Source: an uncultured Flavobacteriaceae bacterium
GTDB taxonomy: Bacteria; Bacteroidota; Bacteroidia; Flavobacteriales; Flavobacteriaceae
Assembly (NCBI GenBank): GCA_943788165.1
Contig: CALSPF010000004.1
Coordinates: 1 to 45,395 of the forward strand
Direction: 5' to 3'
Length of the DNA: 45,395 nt
In this document: positions 1 to 9,891 of the stretch, piece by piece
How the letters are laid out: each line of letters begins with the position of its first letter
Position numbering within the stretch: the stretch's first letter is position 1
The notes under the pieces: model-generated
Database searches by the model: none
The model's input: only the letters and a program-made list of their open reading frames with translations
Told to the model about the DNA's origin: nothing
Translations under genes and position numbers: made by a program

Positions 1-1364
1 GAGAAGTTAAAGTACCTAAAAACGTATTGTGGGGAGCACAAACCGAACGATCTCGGTCTAACTTTAAGATTGGTGACCCCGGCTCCATGCCCATAGAAAT
101 AGTACAAGGTTTTGCTTACCTCAAAAAAGCGGCGGCCTATACCAACCATGAATTAGGTGTTTTGGACATCACAAAACGTGATTTGATTGCCCAAGTATGC
201 GATGAAATTCTTGCAGGCGATCTAGACGATCAATTTCCCCTTGTTATTTGGCAAACAGGTTCTGGAACCCAAAGCAACATGAATGTCAATGAAGTAATTG
301 CCAATCGTGCACACATCATTGCTGGAAATACTCTTGGGGAAGGAGAAAAAACCCTTGCTCCAAACGATGACGTCAATAAATCACAATCCTCCAACGATAC
401 TTTCCCAACAGGAATGCACATAGCTGCTTTCAAAAAAGTGGTTGAAGTGACCATTCCTGGAGTAAAACAACTACGCGACGCACTCGATGCCAAAGCAAAA
501 GCGTTTAAATCTGTTGTGAAAATTGGACGTACGCACCTCATGGATGCTACTCCCCTTACCCTTGGTCAAGAGTTTTCTGGTTATGTTTCTCAATTGGATC
601 ACGGACTAGCCGCCTTAGATTTTACGTTAAAGCATTTGGCTGAAGTTGCCCTAGGAGGAACAGCCGTTGGGACTGGAATAAACACACCCAAGGGCTACAG
701 TAAACGAGTAGCCGAATATATTGCAGAATTTACCGGTTTACCCTTTATCACTGCGCACAATAAATTTGAAGCGCTTGCTGCCCACGATGCCATAGTTGAA
801 ACACATGGAGCACTAAAGCAATTGGCCGTTTCTTTGAATAAAATTGGAAACGACATACGGTTAATGGCCTCTGGTCCTCGTTCTGGAATTGGAGAAATCA
901 TCATTCCTGCTAATGAACCAGGAAGCTCCATTATGCCAGGAAAAGTAAACCCAACCCAATGTGAAGCCCTAACCATGGTCTGTGCTCAGGTAATGGGGAA
1001 CGATGTCGCTATTAGTGTCGGCGGCACCCAAGGACATTACGAACTCAATGTCTTTAAGCCCATGATGGCTGCCAATATACTTCAGTCGGCCCGCCTCATT
1101 GGCGATGCTTGCGCTAGTTTTAACTTAAATTGTGTAAACGGCATTGAACCCAATCAAACCCGTATCGATGAGTTGGTCAATAATTCATTGATGTTGGTAA
1201 CTGCATTGAATACCAAAATCGGCTATTATAAAGCCGCAGAAATTGCCAACAAGGCACACGAAGAAGGAACTACTCTAAAAGAAGCAGCACTAGCACTAGA
1301 TTACCTCACGGCAGATGAATTTGACGCTTGGGTGCGCCCAGAAGATATGACTGGCAATGACTAA
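1..1364 (+). CDS. fumC: class II fumarate hydratase (fumarase C), 5' end outside window
   Basis: Fumarase of the TCA cycle, fumarate + water to malate, cytosolic homotetramer. The reading frame is open from base 3 and begins [17 protein letters not shown], matching the family N-terminus a few residues after the true Met, so the start codon lies left of the window. A TTG at base 27 is in frame but not the real start. The superfamily signature [11 protein letters not shown] is present, along with the [14 protein letters not shown] ([10 protein letters not shown]) and [10 protein letters not shown] substrate-loop motifs. Visible length is about 453 residues, close to the usual 460-465, so only some 10-15 residues are missing. 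Its stop overlaps the start of the following acetyltransferase gene by 8 bases. Confidence 0.97.
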   Translation, partial: EVKVPKNVLWGAQTERSRSNFKIGDPGSMPIEIVQGFAYLKKAAAYTNHELGVLDITKRDLIAQVCDEILAGDLDDQFPLVIWQTGSGTQSNMNVNEVIANRAHIIAGNTLGEGEKTLAPNDDVNKSQSSNDTFPTGMHIAAFKKVVEVTIPGVKQLRDALDAKAKAFKSVVKIGRTHLMDATPLTLGQEFSGYVSQLDHGLAALDFTLKHLAEVALGGTAVGTGINTPKGYSKRVAEYIAEFTGLPFITAHNKFEALAAHDAIVETHGALKQLAVSLNKIGNDIRLMASGPRSGIGEIIIPANEPGSSIMPGKVNPTQCEALTMVCAQVMGNDVAISVGGTQGHYELNVFKPMMAANILQSARLIGDACASFNLNCVNGIEPNQTRIDELVNNSLMLVTALNTKIGYYKAAEIANKAHEEGTTLKEAALALDYLTADEFDAWVRPEDMTGND

Positions 1365-1824
1365 GCTAAGTTTTCGGAAATATATACCTGCAGATACCAT
1401 GCTATTTAAATCTTTAAATATCGAGTGGCTGGATAAATTCTTTGTGATTGAGCCTTTTGATGAGCTTGTTTTGAGTAATCCTCAGTCCGAAATTCTTGAG
1501 AAAGGGGGATATATATTAATGGCTGAATTAGAGAAGGAAGTTGTTGGAACTTTTGCTTTTTTAAAAAAAGAGAATAATAGCTATGAATTCAGTAAGATGG
1601 TTATAGCGCCTGCTCATCGCGGAAAAGGCTATGGCAATACCATGATGCAATTTGCGATACGTTTTGCCGAAAAGCGCCATTGGCCAAAACTCATACTATA
1701 TTCCAGTAGGCGTCTAGAAAACTCAATTCACATCTACAGAAAATATGGCTTCCTTGAAGTTGAGATAGAGAAAGATGTTCACTACACCCGTTGCGACATT
1801 AAAATGGAGTTATTGCTTAGTTAA
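1357..1824 (+). CDS. GNAT family N-acetyltransferase
   Basis: 155-residue single-domain GNAT protein. The acetyl-CoA pyrophosphate-binding loop is seen as RGKGYG at residues 88-93, after the beta4 strand [10 protein letters not shown], and the C-terminal IYRKYGF motif typical of GNATs follows around residue 130. The ATG at 1357 sits inside the last codons of fumC (8-base overlap), so translational coupling to fumC is likely. The substrate cannot be read from the sequence; small-molecule or antibiotic-type acetylation and protein acetylation are all possible. The gene is convergent with the fusion gene on its right, 12 bases away, and I see no hairpin terminator between them. Confidence 0.88.
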   Translation: MTKLSFRKYIPADTMLFKSLNIEWLDKFFVIEPFDELVLSNPQSEILEKGGYILMAELEKEVVGTFAFLKKENNSYEFSKMVIAPAHRGKGYGNTMMQFAIRFAEKRHWPKLILYSSRRLENSIHIYRKYGFLEVEIEKDVHYTRCDIKMELLLS

Positions 1825-1836
1825 GCATAAAGTCCC

Positions 1837-4050
1837 TTACAATTTGAGGCTTTCTTCTGGTCTTTCTTCCATGGGAACATGACCAGTTTTTGGCATGATT
1901 TCTACGCTAGAATGCACAAGAGCTGCCTCAAATTTAACTGCATCCTCAACAGGAATCCACGCATCATCTTGCCCCCAAAGAATAAGGGTTTCGGTTTGAA
2001 TAGCTCCCAAGCGTTCAGTGTAATCTTCGCGCTCAATATGCGCTCTGTCAATAAACGCCTGTCTATTGCCTTCAAACAGCGTTAGACTGTGGTATCTATC
2101 GATTGTTTCTTGACGTATTAAAGAATTGTCAAAATAGACTTCTTTCAAGTTTTTCTCAATAAAACTCTTCGGGGTGAAGAATCGCAAAAATTGATTAAAA
2201 ACTGGGGTTTTAGCCAGTTGAATAACAAAAGGAGTTGAAGCAAATGGAAAACCGCTAGGGTCCAATAAAATCAACTTTTTAACTTTGTCATCGTGATAGG
2301 AAGTATAAAGCCATGAAACCAAGCCACCCAAAGAATTGCCACCTAAATAGAATTCGTTAACACCAAGTTGATCTAAAAAAGTATCCAAAAGGTTGACATA
2401 ATCCAATGATGAATATCTTTTTTTGGGGTCGGCACCTGTCAATCCGTAGGCAGGTAGATCCAACCGAATAACACGATGGGTTTTAACCAATTCTTCGGTC
2501 CAATCATTCCAAGTATGCAATGAAGATCCCGTTCCATGAATCAAAACAATTACTTCTCCTTCTCCTTCATCGCGGTAGTGGATATTGACACCGTCAATCT
2601 CCATAAATTCTGAGGGAGATTGCGCATAGATTGGAGCTAAATCACTCATGCTTTTTTCTGCTGAAAAATTCAGCTTTCCAAGCACAAATAACGCTACGAA
2701 AAAATAGAGAAGAACTCTTAGTTTTTTATTTTTAATCATCAAGCAACTTTTTTTAATTGTATGTATGTTATTAATTTGTCGCTTTATATCACGAATAAAT
2801 TTATGAAAGTCTACGGTGATTGTATGACGAGATGTAGCGATTTGTTTCATGTGTGGATGACTAACCTCTCTTGCACAAAGTTGTTCGATGTTAGAAGGCC
2901 GTTCCCACTCTCCCGTTAAAGCTAGTGCAGCTAGTTTACTCTGTTGTTCCGCTCCTGGCCAAATACACCCTAGGGGTTGAAACATACCAACGAAGAATAA
3001 ATTAGCATAATGGGGATGAAACATTTTGAGATACAATGGAACGGGACCTTCGCTGTAATTTAAAAATTCTTTGTCAAAAAATGGATGTGCCAAAACAAAG
3101 CCTGTACAGGTAATAATAACATCAAAGCTTTCAGCCGATCCATCTTTAAAATGCACTGTTTTCCCTTCAAAATGCGAAATCTCTCCCTTTGGGTTTACAT
3201 TACCATGTCTGATTTTATACAGTAACTCGCTATTGACAGTGGGGTGCGTTGCACCAAATTTGTGTTCCACTTTTGGCAGGCCATAGAGTTCATTCGGTCC
3301 TGTGGTGAGTTTGACCAAAATACCCGCAAGGAAATTGCGCATAACAATGGGTAGAAAAGTCATTGAACTAGCAAAGACGTCTGAGGGCTTACCCATCAAA
3401 AACTTTGGGAGAATTCTGTAGCCTCTTCGCCAACTAATGCTTGTTTTGTTGCTAATACGACTCGTTTCAACAGCTACATCGCAGGCAGAATTTCCACCTC
3501 CGATAACAAGGACTTTTTTATCTGCAAAAGGAGCTGCCTTCTTAAATTCATGAGAATGCAAATAGGTTCCGGTGAAATTTCCAGGATAGGTTGGATGCTT
3601 AGGGAGCCAATGGTGTCCGTTACAAACCACCAAATCGGTAAACACTTCTTTCGTTTCTTTTCCCTCTCTTTCGATGGTTACCTCCCATCGATCCTCTCCT
3701 TGTCGATGACAATGTTTAACTAAGGTGTTAAATTGTATGGATGAATACAAATCAAAATGCTTGGCATAGGCCTGAAAATATTCTCTCAATTCGGTATGTG
3801 ATGGATAATCTGCCACGCCTTCCGGAAAAGGAAATTCTTCGTATTGCGACAAGGATTTTGAACTGATAATATGTGTGGTTTCAAATACACTTGAATGACT
3901 AGTTTTCTCTGAAAAAATCCAATTACCACCTACATCATGATTAAAATCATAGGCCTGAACATCTAATCCTTTTTCGCGAATATTCTTAATTGCTGCTATG
4001 CCCGATGGACCAGCTCCAATCACACATATCCTCTGCTTCATTTTTTCCAT
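1837..4050 (-). CDS. flavin-containing monooxygenase fused to alpha/beta hydrolase
   Basis: One open frame of 737 codons joins two enzymes. Residues 1-about 425 are a class B flavoprotein monooxygenase: FAD-binding GAGPSG at 12-17, the FMO fingerprint FTGTYLHSHEFK at 159-170 (F-x-G-x3-H-x3-F) and a second dinucleotide loop GGGNSA at 184-189 for NADPH. From Met438 comes a complete alpha/beta hydrolase with its own hydrophobic segment (about 444-458), the HGTG oxyanion region near 505, nucleophile Ser573 in GNSLG, an acid in WGQDD near 695 and His724. The linker is only about a dozen residues and looks like former intergenic DNA: a tandem TAATAA lies out of frame at 2773-2768 (reverse strand). 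Either a recent natural fusion, or two genes joined by a missed indel. Substrates are unknown; the FMO fingerprint ends in F-K rather than W-P, arguing against a Baeyer-Villiger enzyme. Start Met1 or Met4. Confidence 0.8.
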   Translation of the reverse strand: MEKMKQRICVIGAGPSGIAAIKNIREKGLDVQAYDFNHDVGGNWIFSEKTSHSSVFETTHIISSKSLSQYEEFPFPEGVADYPSHTELREYFQAYAKHFDLYSSIQFNTLVKHCHRQGEDRWEVTIEREGKETKEVFTDLVVCNGHHWLPKHPTYPGNFTGTYLHSHEFKKAAPFADKKVLVIGGGNSACDVAVETSRISNKTSISWRRGYRILPKFLMGKPSDVFASSMTFLPIVMRNFLAGILVKLTTGPNELYGLPKVEHKFGATHPTVNSELLYKIRHGNVNPKGEISHFEGKTVHFKDGSAESFDVIITCTGFVLAHPFFDKEFLNYSEGPVPLYLKMFHPHYANLFFVGMFQPLGCIWPGAEQQSKLAALALTGEWERPSNIEQLCAREVSHPHMKQIATSRHTITVDFHKFIRDIKRQINNIHTIKKSCLMIKNKKLRVLLYFFVALFVLGKLNFSAEKSMSDLAPIYAQSPSEFMEIDGVNIHYRDEGEGEVIVLIHGTGSSLHTWNDWTEELVKTHRVIRLDLPAYGLTGADPKKRYSSLDYVNLLDTFLDQLGVNEFYLGGNSLGGLVSWLYTSYHDDKVKKLILLDPSGFPFASTPFVIQLAKTPVFNQFLRFFTPKSFIEKNLKEVYFDNSLIRQETIDRYHSLTLFEGNRQAFIDRAHIEREDYTERLGAIQTETLILWGQDDAWIPVEDAVKFEAALVHSSVEIMPKTGHVPMEERPEESLKL

Positions 4051-4080
4051 CTCCTAAATTTAGAAAAAAAATGATACTAA

Positions 4081-5181
4081 TTACTTCTCTAAATAAACCG
4101 ATGTCGTTGGAAAAGCAAAATCACAGCCATTGGTTTTTATGATTTCTATGATACTAAAGTTGATTTCCTGACGGGTGTCAATGAGTAAATCCCAGTTGGG
4201 ACTATCAACAAAATAAATCACGAGCACATCAAGGGAGCTTCCTCCAAATTCTTGAAAACGCACACGTGCGTCGCCATTAGTTGTTTTTGGATGAGCATTG
4301 ATCATTTCCTCCAATTGAGCAACAATTGTTTTCATTTGGTCAATCGTTGTCCCATAAGTAAGTCCAATGTTAAATTTCACACGTCGTATTGGTCGAACCC
4401 CCAAGTTGTCCAATTCGGCATTGACCATATTTTTATTGGGTACCGCAACAATACTTTTATCAAATGTGCGAATTCGGGTACTGCGGAAACCAACTTTTTC
4501 AACGGTTCCAGTATACCCATTGACAGTCACCACATCGCCATAAGTAAAAGGTTTGTCCAAGAAAATAGTAAAGGATCCCAAAAGATTTTCTAAACTTTCC
4601 TTGGAGGCCATTGCAATGGCAATTCCTCCTATTCCTAAACCAGTGGCTAAAGCAGCTACATTGACATCAAAAACACTACTCATTATCGTTAGTGAGCCGA
4701 GTATGATGACCAATACTTTACCGACTTCTATGGCAAAAGGGACGATTTGATCGTCCATTTTGTTCTCTGTAGAGGCCGCTCTTTTAGTCATGATTTCACC
4801 AAAAAAGTCAATAAAACGAAGCAAGGTCCAGAATACAATGTAGGCATACACCAAAGAAAAACCTTTGTTTAAGAATAATCGCAGGCCAAATTCTTCCTTA
4901 GAAGCCAGATTCCAATTCGCTGGAAAATCGAGTTGCTGGGCTGCCAAAAAGAGTGCACCAAAAAAAACAAGACTATTTAAAGGTTTGCGTAAACGAGCAT
5001 CAAAACTTGGACGTCCTAGCTCATTTGCGCTTTTCCCGAGTAGGCCAAATAAAATACCCCCCAGATAGCCGCCAATTAAACGTTTGAAAACAATGCCCAA
5101 CAAAAGAAATAAACAGAAAAACAAATACTGTTGCACTGTATTATCAAAATAGGTTTGTGCTAGAAATTCTGGGATAGACAT
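4081..5181 (-). CDS. MscS-family mechanosensitive ion channel
   Basis: 366-residue inner-membrane channel of the small-conductance mechanosensitive family, which opens under membrane tension to relieve hypo-osmotic stress. Hydrophobic segments appear at about residues 20-37, 70-85, 105-122 and 150-170, followed by the Gly/Ala-rich pore helix (ALATGLGIGGIAIAMASKE, about 180-198) and the conserved LLGSFTIFLDKPFTYGDVV stretch that enters the beta domain. A soluble C-terminal alpha/beta domain follows. Length is between the E. coli MscS (286) and larger paralogues, with two extra N-terminal helices. It lies between the monooxygenase fusion (30 bases downstream) and the ABC-F gene (16 bases upstream), all on the reverse strand. 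Confidence 0.9.
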   Translation of the reverse strand: MSIPEFLAQTYFDNTVQQYLFFCLFLLLGIVFKRLIGGYLGGILFGLLGKSANELGRPSFDARLRKPLNSLVFFGALFLAAQQLDFPANWNLASKEEFGLRLFLNKGFSLVYAYIVFWTLLRFIDFFGEIMTKRAASTENKMDDQIVPFAIEVGKVLVIILGSLTIMSSVFDVNVAALATGLGIGGIAIAMASKESLENLLGSFTIFLDKPFTYGDVVTVNGYTGTVEKVGFRSTRIRTFDKSIVAVPNKNMVNAELDNLGVRPIRRVKFNIGLTYGTTIDQMKTIVAQLEEMINAHPKTTNGDARVRFQEFGGSSLDVLVIYFVDSPNWDLLIDTRQEINFSIIEIIKTNGCDFAFPTTSVYLEK

Positions 5182-5197
5182 GACGATTGATTATAAA

Positions 5198-6902
5198 TTA
5201 ATTACGAGTCAATTTTTTGTATTGTATACGTTTTGGAATAAGATCTCCACCCAATCGCTTTCTCTTATTCTCTTCATAATCAGAATAAGAACCTTCAAAG
5301 AAATATACTTGGGAATTTCCTTCAAAGGCTAAAATGTGTGTACAAACGCGATCCAAGAACCAACGGTCGTGAGAAATAACCACAGCACAGCCAGCAAAGC
5401 TCTCTAAGCCTTCCTCAAGCGCGCGCAGAGTATTTACATCCAAATCATTGGTAGGCTCATCGAGCAACAATACGTTTCCTTCTTCTTTTAGTGTCATGGC
5501 CAAATGCAGACGATTGCGCTGCCCACCAGACAAAGAGCTCACTTTTTTGTTTTGCTCATTTCCACTAAAATTAAAACGACTCAAGAATGCACGCGAATTA
5601 ACTTGCTTCCCACCTAGCATAATGAGTTCTTGTTCATCAGAAAAGTTTTGCCAAATACTCTTATTGGGATCGATATTCGAATGTGTTTGATCTACATAGG
5701 CTAGTTTTACTGTTTCTCCAACAGCAAAGGTTCCTCCATCTGGATTTTCTTGATCCATGATCATTTTAAAAATAGTTGACTTACCAGCACCATTTGGCCC
5801 AATAACACCAACGATTCCAGCTTGCGGCAAAACAAAGTTCAGGTCATCATATAATAACTTATCACCAAAGGCTTTTGCCACTCCTTTAGCCTCAATAACA
5901 TTTGTTCCTAAACGTGGACCATTTGGAATAAATATTTCCAATTTATCTTGAACTTGTGATTGGTCTTGACTCATTAGTTTATCGTAATTCGATAAACGTG
6001 CTTTTTGTTTACTCTGTCTCCCTTTTGGAGCCATCCGTACCCACTCCAATTCTCGCTCCAAAGTCTTTTGACGCTTTGACGCTTGCTTTTGTTCTTGGGC
6101 CAAACGCTTTGATTTTTGATCCAACCAAGAAGAGTAATTTCCTTTCCAAGGAATTCCTTCCCCACGATCTAATTCCAATATCCATCCGGCTACATTATCG
6201 AGGAAATAACGGTCGTGCGTTACAGCAATTACGGTGCCTTTGTACTGCGCTAAATGGTGCTCTAACCAATGGACCGACTCGGCATCCAAGTGGTTGGTTG
6301 GTTCATCCAGAAGCAATACGTCGGGCTGTTGCAGCAAGCAAGCGACATAAGGGCTACTCGGCGGCGTTCACCTCCAGAGAGTACGGACACTTATTTTTTG
6401 ACCGCTTGGTGGCGTACGCTTAACGCATCCATGGCAATTTCTAATTGGGTGTCTAAGCTCCCATGCGTTGGCTGCGTCAATTTCATCTTGCAACTGTGCC
6501 TGACGGTCCATTAACTGCTGCATTTTATCAGCATTCTCATAGACTTCTGGCAAGCCAAACTGGTCGTTAATACTATTGTATTCGTCCAGAACGGCCACCG
6601 TTTTTGGCTACACCTTCCTTCACAATTTCTAAGACCGTCTTGTCTTCGTCCATTTGAGGCTCTTGCTCCAAATAACCAACAGAATAATCTTGTGAAAAAA
6701 CTACATCACCTTGAAAATTTTTCTCTTGACCAGCAATGATCTTTAATAGGGTAGATTTCCCAGAGCCATTGAGACCCAAAATTCCAATTTTAGCTCCATA
6801 AAAAAAACTCAGGTATATGTTTTTTAAAACGGGTTGCTGTGCGTCTGGGTAGGACTTGGTCACCCCCGACATTGAAAAAATTACTTTCTTATCATCTGAC
6901 AT
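5198..6902 (-). CDS. ettA: EttA-type ABC-F translation factor ATPase, reading frame interrupted
   Basis: ABC-F protein of the energy-dependent translational throttle group, a soluble ribosome-associated ATPase with two ABC domains. Pieces in order from 6902: Walker A GLNGSGKST; linker; first signature LSGGERRR; Walker B LLLDEPTNHLD; EttA-type segment GWILELDRGEGIPWKGNYS; second Walker A GPNGAGKST; second signature LSGGQRNR; second Walker B LLLDEPTNDLD. The full-length product would be about 560 residues, normal for EttA. The frame is broken: an extra base in the A-run 6601-6605, then extra bases near 6454, 6419-6420, about 6390, 6348 and 6335. Correcting each restores the expected text, e.g. 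VALCRLLLQQPDV. Six insertions in 270 bases with otherwise perfect coding suggest sequence error more than decay. The start at 6902 follows the small membrane protein gene by two bases. Confidence 0.9.
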
Positions 6903-6904
6903 AA

Positions 6905-7084
6905 CTATACTCTTCCTTTTAAGGCATTAAAGGCCCATGCTACTGCATAAAAACCTATACCAGCCACTGAAAATCCAATGGCATATTCACGATACTTCAT
7001 TAAACCCAAAAGAATTAAAGCTGTACCTAATAAAAAAAGGATGAGCGCAGTAACCCTAAAGATTTTGTTTTTGTTTAAACTCAT
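6905..7084 (-). CDS. small membrane protein (59 aa), CAL67264-like
   Basis: Short gene reading MSLNKNKIFR at the start and ending NALKGRV, 59 residues with two hydrophobic segments (about 11-27 and 33-52). It resembles the small flavobacterial family named after Gramella CAL67264, recognised from the C-terminal FNALKGRV text; that identification is from memory, without a search. It ends two bases before the ettA-like start, so the two are probably co-transcribed. Function is not known. Confidence 0.75.
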   Translation of the reverse strand: MSLNKNKIFRVTALILFLLGTALILLGLMKYREYAIGFSVAGIGFYAVAWAFNALKGRV

Positions 7085-7203
7085 ATTTGATTTCTTCCAT
7101 CACAAATATCGGACTTTTATTTTTATGAAAGCATCCTGAATTTCTTTTCCTACAATAAGACGATTTGTGCTAGAATCTTTCTTATTTTTATCAAAAGTTT
7201 GTC

Positions 7204-8832
7204 ATGGATTTAGCCTTCAATAAAAACGAAGATCACAATAAATTACTCTGGTCTGCTGTCGATAAAAAACTAGCACAGATAAAACTTGGTGGAGGAAAGA
7301 AACAACTTCAAAAGCTAAAGGATCAAGGGAAGATGACCGCTCGAGAACGCATTAATGCCCTGGTAGATCCAAAATCAAATCAAATAGAAATTGGTGCATT
7401 TGCCGCGCACGAAATGTATAAGGATTATGGTGGCGCTCCTGCTGCAGGAGTCGTTGTCATACTTGGCTACATCAAAAAACGTTTATGTGTCATTGTAGCC
7501 AACGATGCCTCGGTGAAAGCTGGTGCATGGTTTCCAATGGCTGGGAAGAAAAACCTAAGAGCACAAGAAATTGCGATGGAGAATAAACTTCCCATTATCT
7601 ATTTAGTCGATTCTGCTGGCGTATTTTTACCCATGCAAGATGAAATTTTCCCTGATAAAGAGCACTTTGGCCGCATTTTTAGAAATAATGCAAAGATGAG
7701 TAGTCTGGGCATTACGCAAATTGCTGCTGTTATGGGTAGCTGTGTTGCAGGTGGAGCCTATCTCCCCATCATGTCCGATGAATCGTTGATTGTAGATAAA
7801 ATCGGGAGCATTTTCTTAGCTGGAAGTTATCTTGTTAAAGCAGCAATTGGTGAAGAAATTGACAACGAAACATTGGGTGGAGCTACAACCCATTCGGAAA
7901 TTAGTGGAGTTACCGACTACAATGTCCCAGATGATGGGGCAGCGCTGACTAAGATTCGCTCTCTCATAGATAAAATAGGTGAGCCTCAAAAGGCAGGGTT
8001 CAATCGTACAAAACCACAATTGCCAAAGAAAGATGCTCAACATATATTTGGGCTTTTACCTGCAACACGTTCCACTCCTTATGACACGTATCCCTTGATT
8101 GAACAATTGGTCGATCAAGGTGAGTATGACGAATACAAAGCAGGTTATGGGAAGACCATCATTACTGCCTATGCACGCATCGATGGTTGGGCCGTTGGAA
8201 TTGTTGCCAATCAGCGAAAGGTGATTAAATCTAAAAAGGGTGAAATGCAATTGGGTGGTGTTATTTATGGAGATGCAGCCGATAAAGCGACGCGTTTTAT
8301 TGCCAACTGCAACCAAAAGAAAATCCCCCTAGTTTTCTTACAAGATGTCACTGGCTTTATGGTGGGCAGCAAAGCCGAACACGGAGGGATTATTAAAGAT
8401 GGTGCAAAAATGGTCAATGCACAGTCCAACTCTGTGGTACCAAAGTTCACCATAATTATGGCGAATTCATTTGGGGCTGGGAACTATGCCATGTGCGGAA
8501 AAGCATTTGATCCACGACTAATTGTTGCATGGCCGTCAGCCGAAATGGCTGTAATGGGAGGGGCTCAAGCTGCAAAGGTTTTGATGCAAATCGAAGCGAG
8601 TTCACTCACAAAGAAAGGCGTTGAAATTTCGGAGAAAGAGCAAGACGAATTATTTCAAAAGATAAAAGGGACATACGACAAACAAACGAAACCTGAGTAC
8701 GGTGCTGCACGTCTTTGGACAGATGCTATTATCAACCCAATAGATACCCGAAAATGGATTAGCATGGGAATAGAAGCCGCAAATCATGCGCCAATCACTG
8801 AGCGCTTTAACATGGGTGTTTTACAGGTCTAA
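7204..8832 (+). CDS. acyl-CoA carboxylase carboxyltransferase (beta) subunit
   Basis: 542-residue carboxyltransferase of the biotin-dependent acyl-CoA carboxylase family, moving CO2 from carboxybiotin to an acyl-CoA. The N-terminal half has TARERINALVD and the acyl-CoA site with GSCVAGGAYLPIMSDE (about 180-195); the C-terminal half has the biotin site with GVIYGDAADKATRFI, PLVFLQDVTGFMVG and MANSFGAGNYAMCGKAF. Length and the AYLPIMSDE text look more like methylcrotonyl-CoA carboxylase beta than propionyl-CoA carboxylase, but the substrate is inference. The biotin carboxylase/carrier subunit is not adjacent. The gene stands alone on the forward strand and its last 12 bases overlap the 3' end of menE. 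Confidence 0.9.
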   Translation: MDLAFNKNEDHNKLLWSAVDKKLAQIKLGGGKKQLQKLKDQGKMTARERINALVDPKSNQIEIGAFAAHEMYKDYGGAPAAGVVVILGYIKKRLCVIVANDASVKAGAWFPMAGKKNLRAQEIAMENKLPIIYLVDSAGVFLPMQDEIFPDKEHFGRIFRNNAKMSSLGITQIAAVMGSCVAGGAYLPIMSDESLIVDKIGSIFLAGSYLVKAAIGEEIDNETLGGATTHSEISGVTDYNVPDDGAALTKIRSLIDKIGEPQKAGFNRTKPQLPKKDAQHIFGLLPATRSTPYDTYPLIEQLVDQGEYDEYKAGYGKTIITAYARIDGWAVGIVANQRKVIKSKKGEMQLGGVIYGDAADKATRFIANCNQKKIPLVFLQDVTGFMVGSKAEHGGIIKDGAKMVNAQSNSVVPKFTIIMANSFGAGNYAMCGKAFDPRLIVAWPSAEMAVMGGAQAAKVLMQIEASSLTKKGVEISEKEQDELFQKIKGTYDKQTKPEYGAARLWTDAIINPIDTRKWISMGIEAANHAPITERFNMGVLQV

Positions 8833-9891
8833 CTGCGCCAAAGTATCCTTGCGTTTGATTTTGCCATTGGCTGTACGAACAAATGCTTTTAATGAATAAA
8901 CTGCCTTGGGCAATTCATAGGTTGTCATCTGCTCAATCTTTTTTAGGTCCTCCAAAAGCTGGACAGAAAACTTCCCTTCAACCAATAAAACAATTTTCTG
9001 TCCCAGATAGTTATCATCAATCGCCCCGACAAGAAAAGGAAGATCCATGTGTGCCGATATTTTCGCCTCTACTTCTTCTGGCAATACCTTGACTCCTCCT
9101 GTATTAATTATATTATCCACTCTTCCTTTCAAAAGAAAAGTGCGCTTGTCTTTTAACTCCACCAAGTCATTCGTAATGATCTTTTCCTCTGTTAAATAAT
9201 GAACTTCAATGACCAAACAATCTCGTTCGTCTTGACTGATTTTTACATTAGGGAGTGTAGAGAAATGATCTGTATCTCCATTTATTATCCTCGAAGCTAT
9301 ATGAGTTAAGGTTTCTGTCATTCCATAGGTTTCGTAGCAATTGGTTTGTTTTTCGCTTAACCGCTTTTTCAACTTTGCAGAGGTAGGCGCACCTCCAATC
9401 AGCAGTGTCTTAACGCGGTCTAAATTTTCGAATGCATTATTAACCTGAAGCGGAACCATGGCGGCAAAGTCATAGGTTTTGTTTGAATAAACCAATACAT
9501 TTCCTTGAGGAGGAACTAAATCAATTTCAAGTCCTAAAATCATTGCCCGAACCAACATCATCTTTCCAGCGATAAAGTCAGCATTTAAACAATGTAAGGC
9601 TCGATCACCAATCTTTAGTCCAAAATGATCTCCGGTGGCTAGAGCCGAATTTACCATAGATTTCTTGTTGTAAGTTATCCATTTCGGTGAACCTGTAGAA
9701 CCCGATGTTTTTAAGGTAATTGTATCATTGGGGCGAATCCAATCCATCAAAAAATCGCCAATGGCAACTTCATGATCCTCCCCTTCTTTGATAAAAGAAT
9801 AAGCGATTTCAAACAAATCTTGAAAACGATAATGAACACCGTTCAAAAGAAAACGATTGTGAATGTTTCGAAAGCTAGGTCTTATCGTCAT
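8821..9891 (-). CDS. menE: o-succinylbenzoate--CoA ligase (MenE)
   Basis: AMP-forming acyl-CoA synthetase of 356 residues that activates o-succinylbenzoate to its CoA ester in menaquinone synthesis. The P-loop TSGSTGSPKWI lies near residues 63-73, the adenylate motif YETYGMTET near 196-204, and the C-terminal hinge/lysine region LKGRVDNIINTGGVKV and NGKIKRKD at the end. It is shorter than E. coli MenE (451) but of the compact size usual in Bacteroidetes. It is the last gene of the reverse-strand men operon; its start overlaps the CPBP gene by 17 bases and its end overlaps the carboxyltransferase gene tail to tail. Confidence 0.93.
   Translation of the reverse strand: MTIRPSFRNIHNRFLLNGVHYRFQDLFEIAYSFIKEGEDHEVAIGDFLMDWIRPNDTITLKTSGSTGSPKWITYNKKSMVNSALATGDHFGLKIGDRALHCLNADFIAGKMMLVRAMILGLEIDLVPPQGNVLVYSNKTYDFAAMVPLQVNNAFENLDRVKTLLIGGAPTSAKLKKRLSEKQTNCYETYGMTETLTHIASRIINGDTDHFSTLPNVKISQDERDCLVIEVHYLTEEKIITNDLVELKDKRTFLLKGRVDNIINTGGVKVLPEEVEAKISAHMDLPFLVGAIDDNYLGQKIVLLVEGKFSVQLLEDLKKIEQMTTYELPKAVYSLKAFVRTANGKIKRKDTLAQLDL

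Noticed and set aside
1837..4050. Baeyer-Villiger monooxygenase plus esterase pathway for the fusion protein
   Set aside because: The fingerprint is FxGxxxHxxxF-K of FMOs, not FxGxxxHxxxW-P of Baeyer-Villiger enzymes, so a ketone-to-ester-to-acid role is not supported.
5956..6423. Long open frame on the forward strand opposite ettA
   Set aside because: It is antisense to strongly conserved ABC-F sequence and its product resembles nothing; its length reflects the indels and codon bias of the real gene.
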